DNA of 64,000 nucleotides from Microbulbifer celer (GCF_020991125.1 NZ_CP087715.1:3072501-3136500), one strand, 5' to 3'. Positions 8,505 through 16,030 are shown, counted from the stretch's first letter. The notes: generated by a model from the sequence alone, not told the origin. Numbers and translations: made by a program.

Positions 8505-8606
8505 CCAAGCAATGCAGCCGACGTCTTACTTTTTGCACGGTCGCTGCGCTCCCATTATTTTGCAAAAAGCACACAAAGTAAGCCGCGGCTGATTGCGGCG
8601 TTAAGT
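8499..8606 (+). repeat. attC 3 (family B)
   Basis: R'' ATGTAAC (8499-8505) and R' GTTAAGT (8600-8606). The arms GCAGCCGACGTCTTAC and GTAAGCCGCGGCTGATTGC differ from family A, as does the inner CGCTGCGCTCCCATTATTTTGC. Confidence 0.87.
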
Positions 8607-8614
8607 GTCAATAC

Positions 8615-8965
8615 ATGATCAACTGGAATATTAAAAATTCAAAAGAAAAAAGGGAAAATTGGTTCTTCCCGAGCTTTGAGGTTCAGGAGTATTTATTGCC
8701 TGTTGTCAACGTTGGAGCCCCTATTTTTGATGAATATAGTGATACAACGTATGAACTGGATGACTGTATGAGGCTGCGAAATGTTATTGCATCGTTTATG
8801 GAGACACTGAGCCTTACCAATAAAAGCAAGATCAGATATGAAACAATCTATAAGGGATTAGAAAGTTTGGATAAGTCGTTGATCATTGAAACTCTGGAAA
8901 ATTTAGATGCGGCCGCAAATCTGGCAATTAAAGACCGCACAGCACTGGTTTTTTACGGAGACTGA
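8615..8965 (+). CDS. Cassette 4: hypothetical cytosolic protein
   Basis: The 116-residue protein has no signal peptide or membrane segment. The N-terminal half carries WFFPSFEVQEYLLP; the C-terminal half is predicted helical. I do not recognise the family. The start ATG 8615 stands 9 nt after the R' core. The core TTAAGT is matched by R'' ACTTAAC behind the gene. Confidence 0.7.
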   Translation: MINWNIKNSKEKRENWFFPSFEVQEYLLPVVNVGAPIFDEYSDTTYELDDCMRLRNVIASFMETLSLTNKSKIRYETIYKGLESLDKSLIIETLENLDAAANLAIKDRTALVFYGD

Positions 8966-8974
8966 TGGCCACGC

Positions 8975-9092
8975 ACTTAACAATTCGTTCCAGGGGACGG
9001 CCAACGCTATGCACCTTTTGTGCGGGTCGCTACGCTCCCATTTTCGCACAAAAGTTACATAGCATTGTCCGCCCCTGAACTCAACGTTATGA
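8975..9092 (+). repeat. attC 4 (family C)
   Basis: R'' ACTTAAC (8975-8981) and R' GTTATGA (9086-9092). The arms CGTTCCAGGGGACGGCC and TGTCCGCCCCTGAACTCAACG define a third attC family, also seen at attC 9 and 12. Confidence 0.87.
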
Positions 9093-9102
9093 GTGACTAA
9101 TT

Positions 9103-9528
9103 ATGGAGAATCTGCCAAGACGCATTCTGAAAATGGTAGAGATCTTACATAGAGATGGTTATAAAAATATTTACATCTACTCAGGAATGTCTCCAAGTGG
9201 AATGCACTGGAGATTTAGCATTGGAAGAATGAAATCTGGGTGTTGGCCACAAAATGATTACTTAGTTTTCAGCAGCATAAAAGATGAAGGTGTTGTTGAG
9301 TGGTCAGAAGACAACTCGTCTGCTGAAGTTCTTGCAAAGAATTTCGTAAGTTACTATGGTTTAAATTCTGACGACAAAGTCGCTTTTAATGCCAACTATC
9401 ATATTTGGTACTCAGAGCTTTTGAAAATACTAAAAAATAATGAGTTACTAGTCTTCTACGCAGACTATGACGATCCCCATAGCTACCTTTTAAAGTATGC
9501 TCCTGGGTTCTGCGGGAAATCCTCATAA
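9103..9528 (+). CDS. Cassette 5: hypothetical cytosolic protein
   Basis: The 141-residue protein has no signal peptide. Notable are GYKNIYIYSGMSPSGMHWRF, an acidic central part, and YADYDDPHSYLLKYAPG near the end. I do not recognise the family. The downstream R'' TCATAAC overlaps the stop codon and complements the core TTATGA at the cassette start, so it is a true cassette, although its attC is cut by the following IS. Confidence 0.7.
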   Translation: MENLPRRILKMVEILHRDGYKNIYIYSGMSPSGMHWRFSIGRMKSGCWPQNDYLVFSSIKDEGVVEWSEDNSSAEVLAKNFVSYYGLNSDDKVAFNANYHIWYSELLKILKNNELLVFYADYDDPHSYLLKYAPGFCGKSS

Positions 9529-9533
9529 CAAGC
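9523..9533 (+). repeat. attC 5, left remnant
   Basis: R'' TCATAAC (9523-9529) plus AAGC is all that remains before the IS110-type element. The rest was displaced or lost. Confidence 0.75.
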
Positions 9534-9564
9534 GACTGTGGTTCAACCTCAGTGTAAAAAATTC

Positions 9565-10509
9565 CTAGTGCGCCCAGGCTTGCCCTTCTCGAACCATTGC
9601 ATTCAGGATGGTGAGGAGCTTCCTCATTGCGGCTGTCAGCGCCACTTTCTTGTGCTTTCCCTGACCTACTAGGTGTTTATAGAACCCGCCAATGACAGGA
9701 TTGCACTGGGTTGCGCTCAATGTGGCCATATACAGAGTTGTGCGGACACTGTGGCGCCCTCCCAGTATCCGCCGCTTACCTTTGGTTTTACCGCTATCGC
9801 GGTTAATGGGAGCTAGGCCGGCTAACGCTGCTATCTCTTTGTTGTTGAGCGTTCCGAGCTCCGGCATCTCGCTTAGTAGCGTCCACACGAGTGCATTACC
9901 AACACCTGGTACGCTGTCTAGAAGTTGCTTTCGCTCGCTCCATGCCGGTTCATCATTTACTGCTTTGGCCAGTTTGTTCTCTGTCCATTCAATGTCTTTG
10001 TTGATTGCCTTTATCAGGCGGTTACAGGATCGAGCGACCTCTTCGCCGGAGACTTTTTCTCGATTACTTTCCTGCGTTCTCATATTAATTAACTGTCTTC
10101 TGCGTGTCACTGAGTCCTTGATTAACTGAAGATTTTTGCTTCTTTGTGCAGTCAACCGCGGTTGCATTACCGCGGAGAAGCGAGCAATTATTTTTGCATC
10201 AATCTTGTCTGTTTTAGCCAGCTGATCGGCAGCTTTGGCAAACTGGCGGACAAGGATTGGCCTGACGATTGCGACAGGCATGCCCATTTCAAATGCCAGA
10301 GATGCGAACGCCATTTCATAGCGGCCTGTCGCCTCCATGGTAATACGCTCGATACGATAACGCTTAAGGATCTTCAGCGCCTCACGGATACCAGCCTCAT
10401 CATTCTCAACTGTAAAGTGTCTATCTCTTTCCCAGATGTGGATATCTAGCTGAAACTTACCTACATCTATACCGACGTTAACACCCGTGTTCTCATTATT
10501 GATTGTCAT
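9565..10509 (-). CDS. IS110-family transposase (DEDD recombinase)
   Basis: The 314-residue protein has the RuvC-like DEDD residues in GIDVGK (D15), EATGRYE (E59) and KTDKIDA (D101, D104). Its C-terminal domain has the helix-hairpin PGVGNAL and then the conserved serine region INRDSGKTKGKR (S239). IS110 enzymes use both sites and a bridge RNA to insert without usual terminal repeats. The length is normal and the frame intact, so the element may be active. It lies on the strand opposite to the cassette genes. Confidence 0.95.
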   Translation of the reverse strand: MTINNENTGVNVGIDVGKFQLDIHIWERDRHFTVENDEAGIREALKILKRYRIERITMEATGRYEMAFASLAFEMGMPVAIVRPILVRQFAKAADQLAKTDKIDAKIIARFSAVMQPRLTAQRSKNLQLIKDSVTRRRQLINMRTQESNREKVSGEEVARSCNRLIKAINKDIEWTENKLAKAVNDEPAWSERKQLLDSVPGVGNALVWTLLSEMPELGTLNNKEIAALAGLAPINRDSGKTKGKRRILGGRHSVRTTLYMATLSATQCNPVIGGFYKHLVGQGKHKKVALTAAMRKLLTILNAMVREGQAWAH

Positions 10510-10690
10510 AATAGCCCTTACTTGCTAAATTCGGGCTCGGAGCCCATTCGACTGTTCGAGTTTAATTCGGGTCGGAAAGGCGTCCAGGCTTGTTAACGGT
10601 ATCGAGTACCTGGCATGCATCGGACTGCCTTTCCGGTAACTGGTTGCAGCCAGATTACGGGCTCCAACTTATCTCTTTTCAGTCGCATGG
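10510..10690 (-). ncRNA. Candidate bridge RNA of the IS110 element
   Basis: The region before the transposase start folds, on the minus strand, into a hairpin (GTAA.CTGG/CCAG.TTAC, 10636-10658) and then a longer stem (CGGAAAGGC with GCCTTTCCG, 10573-10581/10627-10635) containing an inner CCAGG/CCTGG stem. The 20-nt loop of the inner stem, with its first closing base, includes TAACAAGC (complement of 10588-10595), the same eight bases as the insertion flank at 9526-9533. A third small hairpin GGGCTC/GAGCCC is at about 10534-10546. This matches what is known of IS110 bridge RNAs with a target-binding loop. Prediction only. Confidence 0.5.
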
Positions 10691-10715
10691 AATAGCGGTT
10701 TACATGAATATTTAA

Positions 10716-10760
10716 CCATACAAGCAGCGGCAGAGCGACAGCCAACGCTGAGCGTTACAA
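10716..10760 (+). repeat. Truncated attC (family A) with R'' variant CCATACAA
   Basis: CCATACAA (10716-10723), the family A arm CAGCGGCAGAGCGACAGCC, and R' GTTACAA (10754-10760) remain. The central loop and most of the right arm are deleted at a repeated CGCT. Confidence 0.7.
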
Positions 10761-10777
10761 GTCTTAAGTATTGAGAA

Positions 10778-11194
10778 ATGATTGAAATCGAATTCGACGA
10801 ACCGAAAAGGGAAACATGTGACTGTTGTGGAAACACGAGCACACGATTAACGCGCTTCGTCCACCAAGATGGCGACGCCTTTTCGATCTATTACGTTCTA
10901 TTTACTAAGGGGCACGATGAGAAAGCCGCTTATGTCCTTATCGGGTTGGGAAATTGGGACGAAGATGCTGAGCCAGAAACGCGCACGGCTTTTCCCATAA
11001 AAATCTGGGAAGATGGTGGTTCTTGGGCCGTAACGGTCATGAACAAATCTGAGTCGCCCTGGAAGAACGTTGAGTTCCTTGGAAAAATAATAGATCGCGA
11101 AGAGGCTTTACAGCATCCTTGGATTAAAGACGTCTATCATATAACCGACCATATAATGGCTGAGGATAAGCCAGTGAGAGAGTTCTTCGAATGA
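10778..11194 (+). CDS. Cassette 6: hypothetical protein with CxCC motif
   Basis: The 138-residue cytosolic protein starts at ATG 10778 and has a CDCCGN motif at about 14-19 that may bind zinc, though no second cysteine pair follows. The rest includes YYVLFTKGHDEKAAYVLIGLG, suggestive of a small alpha/beta fold. Not recognised by family. The core GTTACAA before the gene pairs with R'' TTGTAAC, which is now split by the group II intron after the gene. Confidence 0.7.
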   Translation: MIEIEFDEPKRETCDCCGNTSTRLTRFVHQDGDAFSIYYVLFTKGHDEKAAYVLIGLGNWDEDAEPETRTAFPIKIWEDGGSWAVTVMNKSESPWKNVEFLGKIIDREEALQHPWIKDVYHITDHIMAEDKPVREFFE

Positions 11195-11205
11195 TCCAAC
11201 TTGTA

Positions 11206-13067
11206 ATCGGGTAAGGGCGGGTTTCTAGCCCGCCCTCCCCACACCACCGTACATGCGGGTCCGCATACGGCGGTTCATTAAAACTATCCATTCGGATAGT
11301 GAAATTTCACCCATATTTCTTTTACCGAGACGAGCCCCAGCTTACTCAGGTACTCATTGCTGACTCCCTGATGGACTGCAAACGTCTTTGCCAGTCGATA
11401 AGGCCCTTTGGAGCTGAGCCCGATTGATATTGCGGGCCTCTCCGGAACACCCAGTTTGATGAGATTACGGATTCGCGTTCTAGGTTTGCGCCATTGTTTG
11501 AGAAAACACATGCGTAACCGTCTGCGTATCCACTCACCGTAGAGTGGTAAAGGACGGTAGTACTTGGCCAGGGCGAAGTAGTTGATCCAGCCGATCAGGA
11601 ACTGGTTTAGTTCGCGTATCCGACGCTGTATGGATACCCCCCAAGAGCGGCCCGTCAGTTGACGCACCCGGTACTTGAAGTGTCGTATCGCTTTGTCACT
11701 CCAGCGGATCTGCTTTCCTTTGAAAGTAAATCCGAGGAACTCCAGCGCGCTGGTTTTGCGAACTGCGCTCTTTTCCTGATTGATCGGCAGCTGCAGCTTC
11801 CTTTCCAAGAAGCGGCTTACTTGCTGCTTTACCCTGCTCCCTCTGGAGGTGCTCGCTACGCAGATGACAAAGTCGTCTGCATAGCGGGCGAAAGGGAGTT
11901 CACGCCTCTCCAGGTATTTGTCCAGAGGATCAAGCATCACGTTGGCCAGGAGTGGAGATAGTGGGCCACCCTGCGGTACGCCGAGGGTGTTTGGTCGCAC
12001 TTCCCCATCTACCTGTATTCCGGCTCTGAGGTATTTGCCAATCAGGGACAGGACACGCTTGTCCCTGACGTGTTTACCCAGTTGTGCCATCAGAAGGTCG
12101 TGATTTACCCGGTCGAAGAACTTGGACAGGTCAATATCTACAGCAACCTTCAGACCCCGCTTGATGCAGTGCTGAACCCGGCTGACTGCGCCGTGGGCGC
12201 GGCGTCCGGGGCGGAAGCCATAGCTGTGGTTTGAGAACGTTGGGTCTATGATCAGCGTCAGCACTTGGCTGATTGCCTGTTGGATCACGCGGTCGTGTAC
12301 CGTGGGTATCCCAAGATGGCGTTCACCACCTGAGGGTTTAGGGATCACGACCCGTTTAACGGGCTGGGGTTGGTAATAACCCTCAACCAGGGCTCGGCGC
12401 AAAGCTGGCCAGCGTGACGTTACCCACTGGGGGTAGTCTTCGATGGAGATACCATCGACACCGGCGGCGCCTTTGTTCTTGCGTACTTGCTTCCATGCGG
12501 CACGCACGTTCTCTGGCGCCAGAATCTGCGCATACAGGTTACTCTCCAAAGCTGGGAACAAATCACTACCGCTATGGGACTGAACGTCGTTTGTCACAAC
12601 CAATATTCCTCATAAGGCAGCAATGTCTCACTCTTTGTCTAATGTTTAGGCCTTCCCCATCGCCGGCCTCCTGCCGGTTCCGGGTACTATGCCCTCTGCT
12701 GACTTCTGCACCATCACCGAGCGGGTTACCCCACCCGGCGCTAGAATCGCTCCCAGCAAGCGGTACAGACCCCGAAACGTCGGACCGCCCCAGATAAGAA
12801 CATGAACTGTCCCTGCACAACCGCCGCATTTACCCTATCCCTCGAGCCACTGGACTTTGTTATCTTGTGCTAACTCGTCCCCGGGACTGGGCCTTGTATG
12901 CGATTTCTGTTCGTCGGCTCACAGGTTTGCGCTCGGGCTTCCTCCAGACAACCTCTCACGAGGTTGCCCTTGCCGTCAGCTAGTAGTTATGATCAACGAT
13001 ATCCCGGTGATCTGGCTCTCCTACAGAGGACTTTCACCTCATTAGTTCATGCCCATGCTGGGCGTAC
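11206..13067 (-). mobile_element. Group IIC-attC intron inserted in an R'' box
   Basis: On the minus strand the intron begins GTACGCCCAGC right after exon bases TTGT (13071-13068) and ends with CCGAT before exon bases TACAA (11205-11201). Domain V (about 11238-11276) and domain VI (about 11207-11237) are recognisable before the 3' end. Joining the flanks gives TTGTAACAATCGC on the plus strand, restoring an R'' box TTGTAAC that is the exact complement of cassette 6's R' core GTTACAA. This reconstruction fixes the ends and length (1862 bp). Class C introns of this type are known to target attC sites; splicing competence is not tested. Confidence 0.9.
11284..12603 (-). CDS. ltrA: Group II intron-encoded reverse transcriptase/maturase
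   Basis: The 439-residue protein has the reverse transcriptase blocks in order: RKNKGAAGVDGI (RT0/1, 42-52), RPLGIP-like RHLGIPTVHDRV (95-106), SYGFRPGR (127-134), DIDLSKFFD (156-164), PQGGPLSPLLANV (210-222) and the catalytic YADD (241-244), then the maturase X domain. There is no endonuclease domain, as expected for class C introns. It assists splicing and reverse transcribes the intron into DNA. The frame is intact. It lies inside intron domain IV. Confidence 0.95.
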   Translation of the reverse strand: MVVTNDVQSHSGSDLFPALESNLYAQILAPENVRAAWKQVRKNKGAAGVDGISIEDYPQWVTSRWPALRRALVEGYYQPQPVKRVVIPKPSGGERHLGIPTVHDRVIQQAISQVLTLIIDPTFSNHSYGFRPGRRAHGAVSRVQHCIKRGLKVAVDIDLSKFFDRVNHDLLMAQLGKHVRDKRVLSLIGKYLRAGIQVDGEVRPNTLGVPQGGPLSPLLANVMLDPLDKYLERRELPFARYADDFVICVASTSRGSRVKQQVSRFLERKLQLPINQEKSAVRKTSALEFLGFTFKGKQIRWSDKAIRHFKYRVRQLTGRSWGVSIQRRIRELNQFLIGWINYFALAKYYRPLPLYGEWIRRRLRMCFLKQWRKPRTRIRNLIKLGVPERPAISIGLSSKGPYRLAKTFAVHQGVSNEYLSKLGLVSVKEIWVKFHYPNG

Positions 13068-13123
13068 ACAATCGCGTCAATTAGGACGCTCGCAAGCTCG
13101 CGCCTATTACGCGTGCGTTATGC
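13068..13123 (+). repeat. attC 6, right part (split by the intron)
   Basis: Together with TTGTA at 11201-11205 this forms one attC: R'' TTGTAAC, arms GGACGCTCGC and GCGCCTATTACGCGTGC, and R' GTTATGC (13117-13123). Confidence 0.8.
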
Positions 13124-13154
13124 AATCAAGTAGCAACTTCACAAGGAGAATGTG

Positions 13155-13472
13155 ATGCCAAAACTATACCAATACCTCGGAATTACTCTTTTCTTCTATA
13201 GCAATGAGCATGAACCGATTCACGTCCATGCAAAATATGAAGGAAAAGAAAGTAAAGCAGAAATTCATTTCTTTCACGGAAAAATCAGCAAGATTATCAT
13301 AAAGGATAAAGGGCAAGGTTTAGATCCTAAGAAGAGAAAAGAGTTTGAAGAATTTGTCAACGTATATGCGGATGAAATCGTTGAAAAGTGGGTTTCATAC
13401 TTCGTGAGAAAACAGCCTATTGCTCCCAAAGTAATCACGCAGAGAGTTAAAAATGTCAGAAATTTTGGTTGA
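13155..13472 (+). CDS. Cassette 7a: DUF4160 protein
   Basis: The 105-residue protein matches DUF4160: a short basic-aromatic start (MPKLYQYLGITLFFYSNEHE) followed by EPIHVHAKYEG, the His-x-His signature of the family. AAGGAGA stands 5 nt before ATG 13155. It shares its cassette with a DUF2442 protein whose gene overlaps it by 20 nt. DUF4160 and DUF2442 genes are often adjacent and are suspected toxin-antitoxin partners; that role is an inference. Confidence 0.85.
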   Translation: MPKLYQYLGITLFFYSNEHEPIHVHAKYEGKESKAEIHFFHGKISKIIIKDKGQGLDPKKRKEFEEFVNVYADEIVEKWVSYFVRKQPIAPKVITQRVKNVRNFG

Positions 13473-13710
13473 GTCTGTCCGTCACCTAAAATCTCACATT
13501 CTTGAAATAACTTTCAATGATGGCCACAAACAAATTGTAGATTTTGCGCCATTCATATTTTCTGTGGGTCATCCAGACTATGAACAGTATAAGTCTGAAA
13601 AGAAATTTCTTGAGTATGAGATAGTGGATGGGAACTTAAATTGGGATGATTACACAATGATTTTCCCTGTAGAGGACCTCTACGCAAACAAAATACTCCG
13701 AAGTGCATAA
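13453..13710 (+). CDS. Cassette 7b: DUF2442 protein
   Basis: The 85-residue protein fits DUF2442: FNDGHKQIVDFAPF and then LNWDDYTMIFPVEDLYANKIL near the end. It starts inside the last codons of the DUF4160 gene, so both are translated from one message. The pair in one cassette resembles the toxin-antitoxin cassettes that stabilise large integrons. Its stop overlaps the R'' core GCATAAC. Confidence 0.85.
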   Translation: MSEILVESVRHLKSHILEITFNDGHKQIVDFAPFIFSVGHPDYEQYKSEKKFLEYEIVDGNLNWDDYTMIFPVEDLYANKILRSA

Positions 13711-13824
13711 CAAACAGCGGCAGAGCGACAGCCAACGCTATGCACCTTTTGTGTTACTCGCTGGCGCTCAAACATTAACACAAAATGCGCTCCGCTCTGG
13801 CTGCGCCTGCGCTGAGCGTTATGC
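13705..13824 (+). repeat. attC 7 (family A, 120 bp)
   Basis: R'' GCATAAC (13705-13711) and R' GTTATGC (13818-13824). The sequence is nearly identical to attC 1 throughout. Confidence 0.9.
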
Positions 13825-13848
13825 ACTACAGCATGCATCGAGAAAACT

Positions 13849-14676
13849 ATGAGTAATCGGCTTCCGCGAACACCAAAGTTTACGTATCCACCCGTAAACC
13901 ATTGCATCTATTGTGGCAATGCAACGGACAAGCTTACTGATGAACACATCGTCCCGTTCGGCTTAAATGGAAACCTCGTGCTACCAAAATCAAGCTGTAC
14001 GAAATGTGCAAAAAGCACTTCGAAGGTAGAGCTTCGTGTGCTTAGGGGATTCCTAGATCTAGGCCGTCGTGCTATGGGGGTTTCGTCTCGCCATAAAAAG
14101 CGTGAAAAACCATCGACGGCACCAGTGAAATTCATAGCGGGGCAGATACGTATAGATGGAGAAATGCCCATTGAGGGCGGTTTTCACACGATGCACTTCC
14201 CCATTTTTACAACGCCATTGGCGCTCGGAGGTAAGACAAAAGATAACAATCCAGCAGGTATAGATATTGCTGGTATCGACACACTTCACATCGGTGATGC
14301 AAGAGACAGGCTTCAAAAGCATCGAGCTACAGGTATCGAGATTCAATCAAAATTAGATATCTGGTCTTTCATTCGAATGTTGGCAAAAATAGCATATTCA
14401 TACTATGTGGCCGAGAAGGGGGTTTTCCCCCTAGAGGAAAGTCCGGTTCTACCCATAGCAGTAAACGAGCATAATTATGCCAAGAAGTGGATCGGATGCT
14501 TAGAAGATCACCCGCTGACGAAACCTGGAAGTGAGGCGTTACACCTGCTGGATATAACTGATATCGAGGGAGAGGATAGCTCAGTTTGTTCGGTCGTCCG
14601 AATCAAACTGTTTTCGGTAACCTCCGGACCAACCTATTCAGTTGTAGTGAGAATACATGGCGGAAAATACGCATAA
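13849..14676 (+). CDS. Cassette 8: HNH-endonuclease-like protein
   Basis: The 275-residue protein has an N-terminal zinc-finger HNH pattern: CIYC (19-22), DEHIVP (31-36) and CTKC (50-53). This arrangement occurs in HNH nucleases of defence and mobile elements. The following 220 residues are not recognised and contain no membrane segment. If active it would cut DNA; the third conserved residue of the HNH site (Asn) may be N40 or N42, but I cannot be sure. Start ATG 13849, 25 nt after the R' core. Flanking cores TTATGC and GCATAAC match, so it is a full cassette. Confidence 0.65.
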   Translation: MSNRLPRTPKFTYPPVNHCIYCGNATDKLTDEHIVPFGLNGNLVLPKSSCTKCAKSTSKVELRVLRGFLDLGRRAMGVSSRHKKREKPSTAPVKFIAGQIRIDGEMPIEGGFHTMHFPIFTTPLALGGKTKDNNPAGIDIAGIDTLHIGDARDRLQKHRATGIEIQSKLDIWSFIRMLAKIAYSYYVAEKGVFPLEESPVLPIAVNEHNYAKKWIGCLEDHPLTKPGSEALHLLDITDIEGEDSSVCSVVRIKLFSVTSGPTYSVVVRIHGGKYA

Positions 14677-14742
14677 CAATCGCAGGCACTGGGACAAAAC
14701 TTCCGCTGCGCTACAATTTTTCCCGTGCTTCGGGCGTTACCA
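14671..14742 (+). repeat. attC 8 (short, 72 bp)
   Basis: R'' GCATAAC (14671-14677) and R' GTTACCA (14736-14742). The R' is confirmed by the complementary TGGTAAC at the end of cassette 9. An inverted repeat ACAAAACTTCC/GGAAGTTTTGT reaches past R' into the next cassette's leader. Confidence 0.75.
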
Positions 14743-14756
14743 AAAAGGGAAGTTTT

Positions 14757-15263
14757 GTGACTCTAAATGACCTTACCGTAAATTTTAGTAGCATAGATAG
14801 AAAGAAGCTTCTCTCAGATTGGGAATGGCTAATAGGGAGCGATAAGCTACCTGTTCTGATTTCAGCGATTGGTGATGTATTTATCCAATCCTTGAACGAT
14901 AATGTGGTTTATCATTTAAGTGTAGCAACAGGAAGTCTTAGGGAAGTAGCGAAATCTACAGAAGAATTTCGTGCTCTCCTTCAGAGCCGACATTTTGTAG
15001 AAAATGAATTCGCCCCAAAAATCGTTAATGGCATGAGAGAATCTGGGGTTCTCTTAGAGAAAGAACAAGTTTACAGCTTTAAAATTCTTCCTTGCCTTGG
15101 TGGTTATTTTTCATTAGATAACCTTCAAGCTACTAATGTAGAAGTTCATTTTTCAATCGCGGGTCAGATATATAATCAGCTTGAGGATTTACCTACAGGA
15201 GCTACGATAGATAGTATAAAGTTGAATCTTGAGGGCCGGAGGCCTTGGTGGAGGTTTTGGTAA
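14757..15263 (+). CDS. Cassette 9: Tdi1_C-like (DUF1851) immunity-type protein
   Basis: The 168-residue protein resembles the C-terminal domain of the type VI secretion immunity protein Tdi1 (DUF1851). The family pattern is visible in order: WEWLIGSDKLPVLISAIGDV (about 25-45), a middle FxxLLQ segment, YSFKILPCLGGYFSLDN, and VHFSIAGQIYNQLEDLPTGA near the end. Such proteins protect against effectors delivered by rivals. No secretion system or toxin gene is nearby, so it would be an orphan immunity cassette. The GTG at 14757 is chosen since AAAAGGGAAG stands 5 nt before it; longer in-frame starts lie in the previous cassette. Confidence 0.8.
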   Translation: MTLNDLTVNFSSIDRKKLLSDWEWLIGSDKLPVLISAIGDVFIQSLNDNVVYHLSVATGSLREVAKSTEEFRALLQSRHFVENEFAPKIVNGMRESGVLLEKEQVYSFKILPCLGGYFSLDNLQATNVEVHFSIAGQIYNQLEDLPTGATIDSIKLNLEGRRPWWRFW

Positions 15264-15375
15264 CAAATCGTTCCAGGGGACAGCCCACTTTATACACTAT
15301 TTTGTGCAGTCGCTGCGCTCCTATTTTGCACAAAATGGCACCTAAAGTGGGTTGCCCCTGGACTCAGCGTTATGG
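15258..15375 (+). repeat. attC 9 (family C)
   Basis: R'' TGGTAAC (15258-15264) and R' GTTATGG (15369-15375). Arms CAGGGGACAGCCCACTTTA and TAAAGTGGGTTGCCCCTGG pair closely. Confidence 0.88.
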
Positions 15376-15402
15376 AACTGAATAATCATTGTGGCGGAAA
15401 AA

Positions 15403-15660
15403 ATGAAGTTTCTATCATTATTAATTTTATGTTTAGTTATTTCTGGTTGTTCTTCGCAGGGCTGGATGGAGAGAGAGCGTCGTGCGAACAGTCTAGAGAG
15501 CCAAGCGGAGCAAGCTAGAGAGCAAAATAACTACTACCGTGCTGAAGACCTCGATCGTCAGGCTCAAAAATCTAGAGAAAATGATGATTTTGATAAGGCC
15601 AATGCAGCAATAGGTGTGGTTCTTTTGGTTGGAAGCTGGATTGCCAATCTTTTTAAGTAG
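15403..15660 (+). CDS. Cassette 10: small lipoprotein
   Basis: The 85-residue protein has a lipoprotein signal (MKFLSLLILCLVISGC; lipobox VISGC), then a highly charged helical stretch rich in Glu, Arg and Gln, which may form a coiled coil, and a hydrophobic C-terminal segment (AAIGVVLLVGSWIANLF). It would be anchored to a membrane at the N-terminus and could insert again at the C-terminus. ATG 15403 gives the best signal peptide; a GTG lies 12 nt upstream. No family recognised. Confidence 0.75.
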   Translation: MKFLSLLILCLVISGCSSQGWMERERRANSLESQAEQAREQNNYYRAEDLDRQAQKSRENDDFDKANAAIGVVLLVGSWIANLFK

Positions 15661-15687
15661 TTGAGGCAAGGTAAAGTGGGTGGTCGA

Positions 15688-15732
15688 CCATACAACCGCA
15701 GGCAGTTTGCTCCGGTGAGCGCGGCGTTATTT
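15688..15732 (+). repeat. Truncated attC 10 with R'' variant CCATACAA
   Basis: The cassette core GTTATGG predicts R'' CCATAAC, but CCATACAA (15688-15695) is found: one A is missing. Only a shortened hairpin and a GTTATTT core (15726-15732) follow. Confidence 0.6.
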
Positions 15733-16030
15733 GCGACGTGAAGTCGTATAAATTTCTGTTGCACACCCTGAAAAATTACAGGAGGTCATTTCTCAGAACG
15801 ATGTAACCCGATGTTCTGCCATCGGTATCCTACCGGCACATGCGTGGAGAGTAATCTCCGGGCCTATTGCAGGATGCATCTTGGCGTCGTAAGGTGCAGG
15901 AGAGAATTGATAATGAGTCAAATCACCGGGTTCAGCCTGAGCCTTTGAGGGGCTTGAGCCGTATGCGAGGAAACCCGCAGTACGGTTCTTAGAGGGCTGG
16001 GAGTCGGTGACGGCTCCCTAGTCGGCGCAG
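15731..16030 (+). mobile_element. Group II intron relic without reverse transcriptase
   Basis: The stretch between cassettes 10 and 11 has no gene but holds a group II intron domain V at 15956-15990: GAGCCGTA paired with TACGGTTC around a GCG/CGC stem closed by GGAAAC. A domain VI-like hairpin (GGGAGTC/GGCTCCC) follows to about 16018. A GCGACGTGAAG sequence right after the GTTAT core may be the 5' end. About 300 nt remain, too short for domain IV with a reverse transcriptase. It reads on the plus strand and differs from the class C intron at 11-13 kb. Confidence 0.65.

Larger units (their letters stand above)
9534..10715 (-). mobile_element. IS110-family insertion sequence in an attC site
   Basis: The element holds one transposase (9565-10509, minus) with about 30 nt behind it and about 205 nt of non-coding DNA before it, the layout of the IS110 group in which the upstream end encodes a bridge RNA. 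It has no terminal inverted repeats that I can see. Exact ends are uncertain: ACAAGC stands on both sides (9528-9533 and 10720-10725), so the borders may shift by a few bases. Insertion is in the R'' end of attC 5. Confidence 0.75.
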
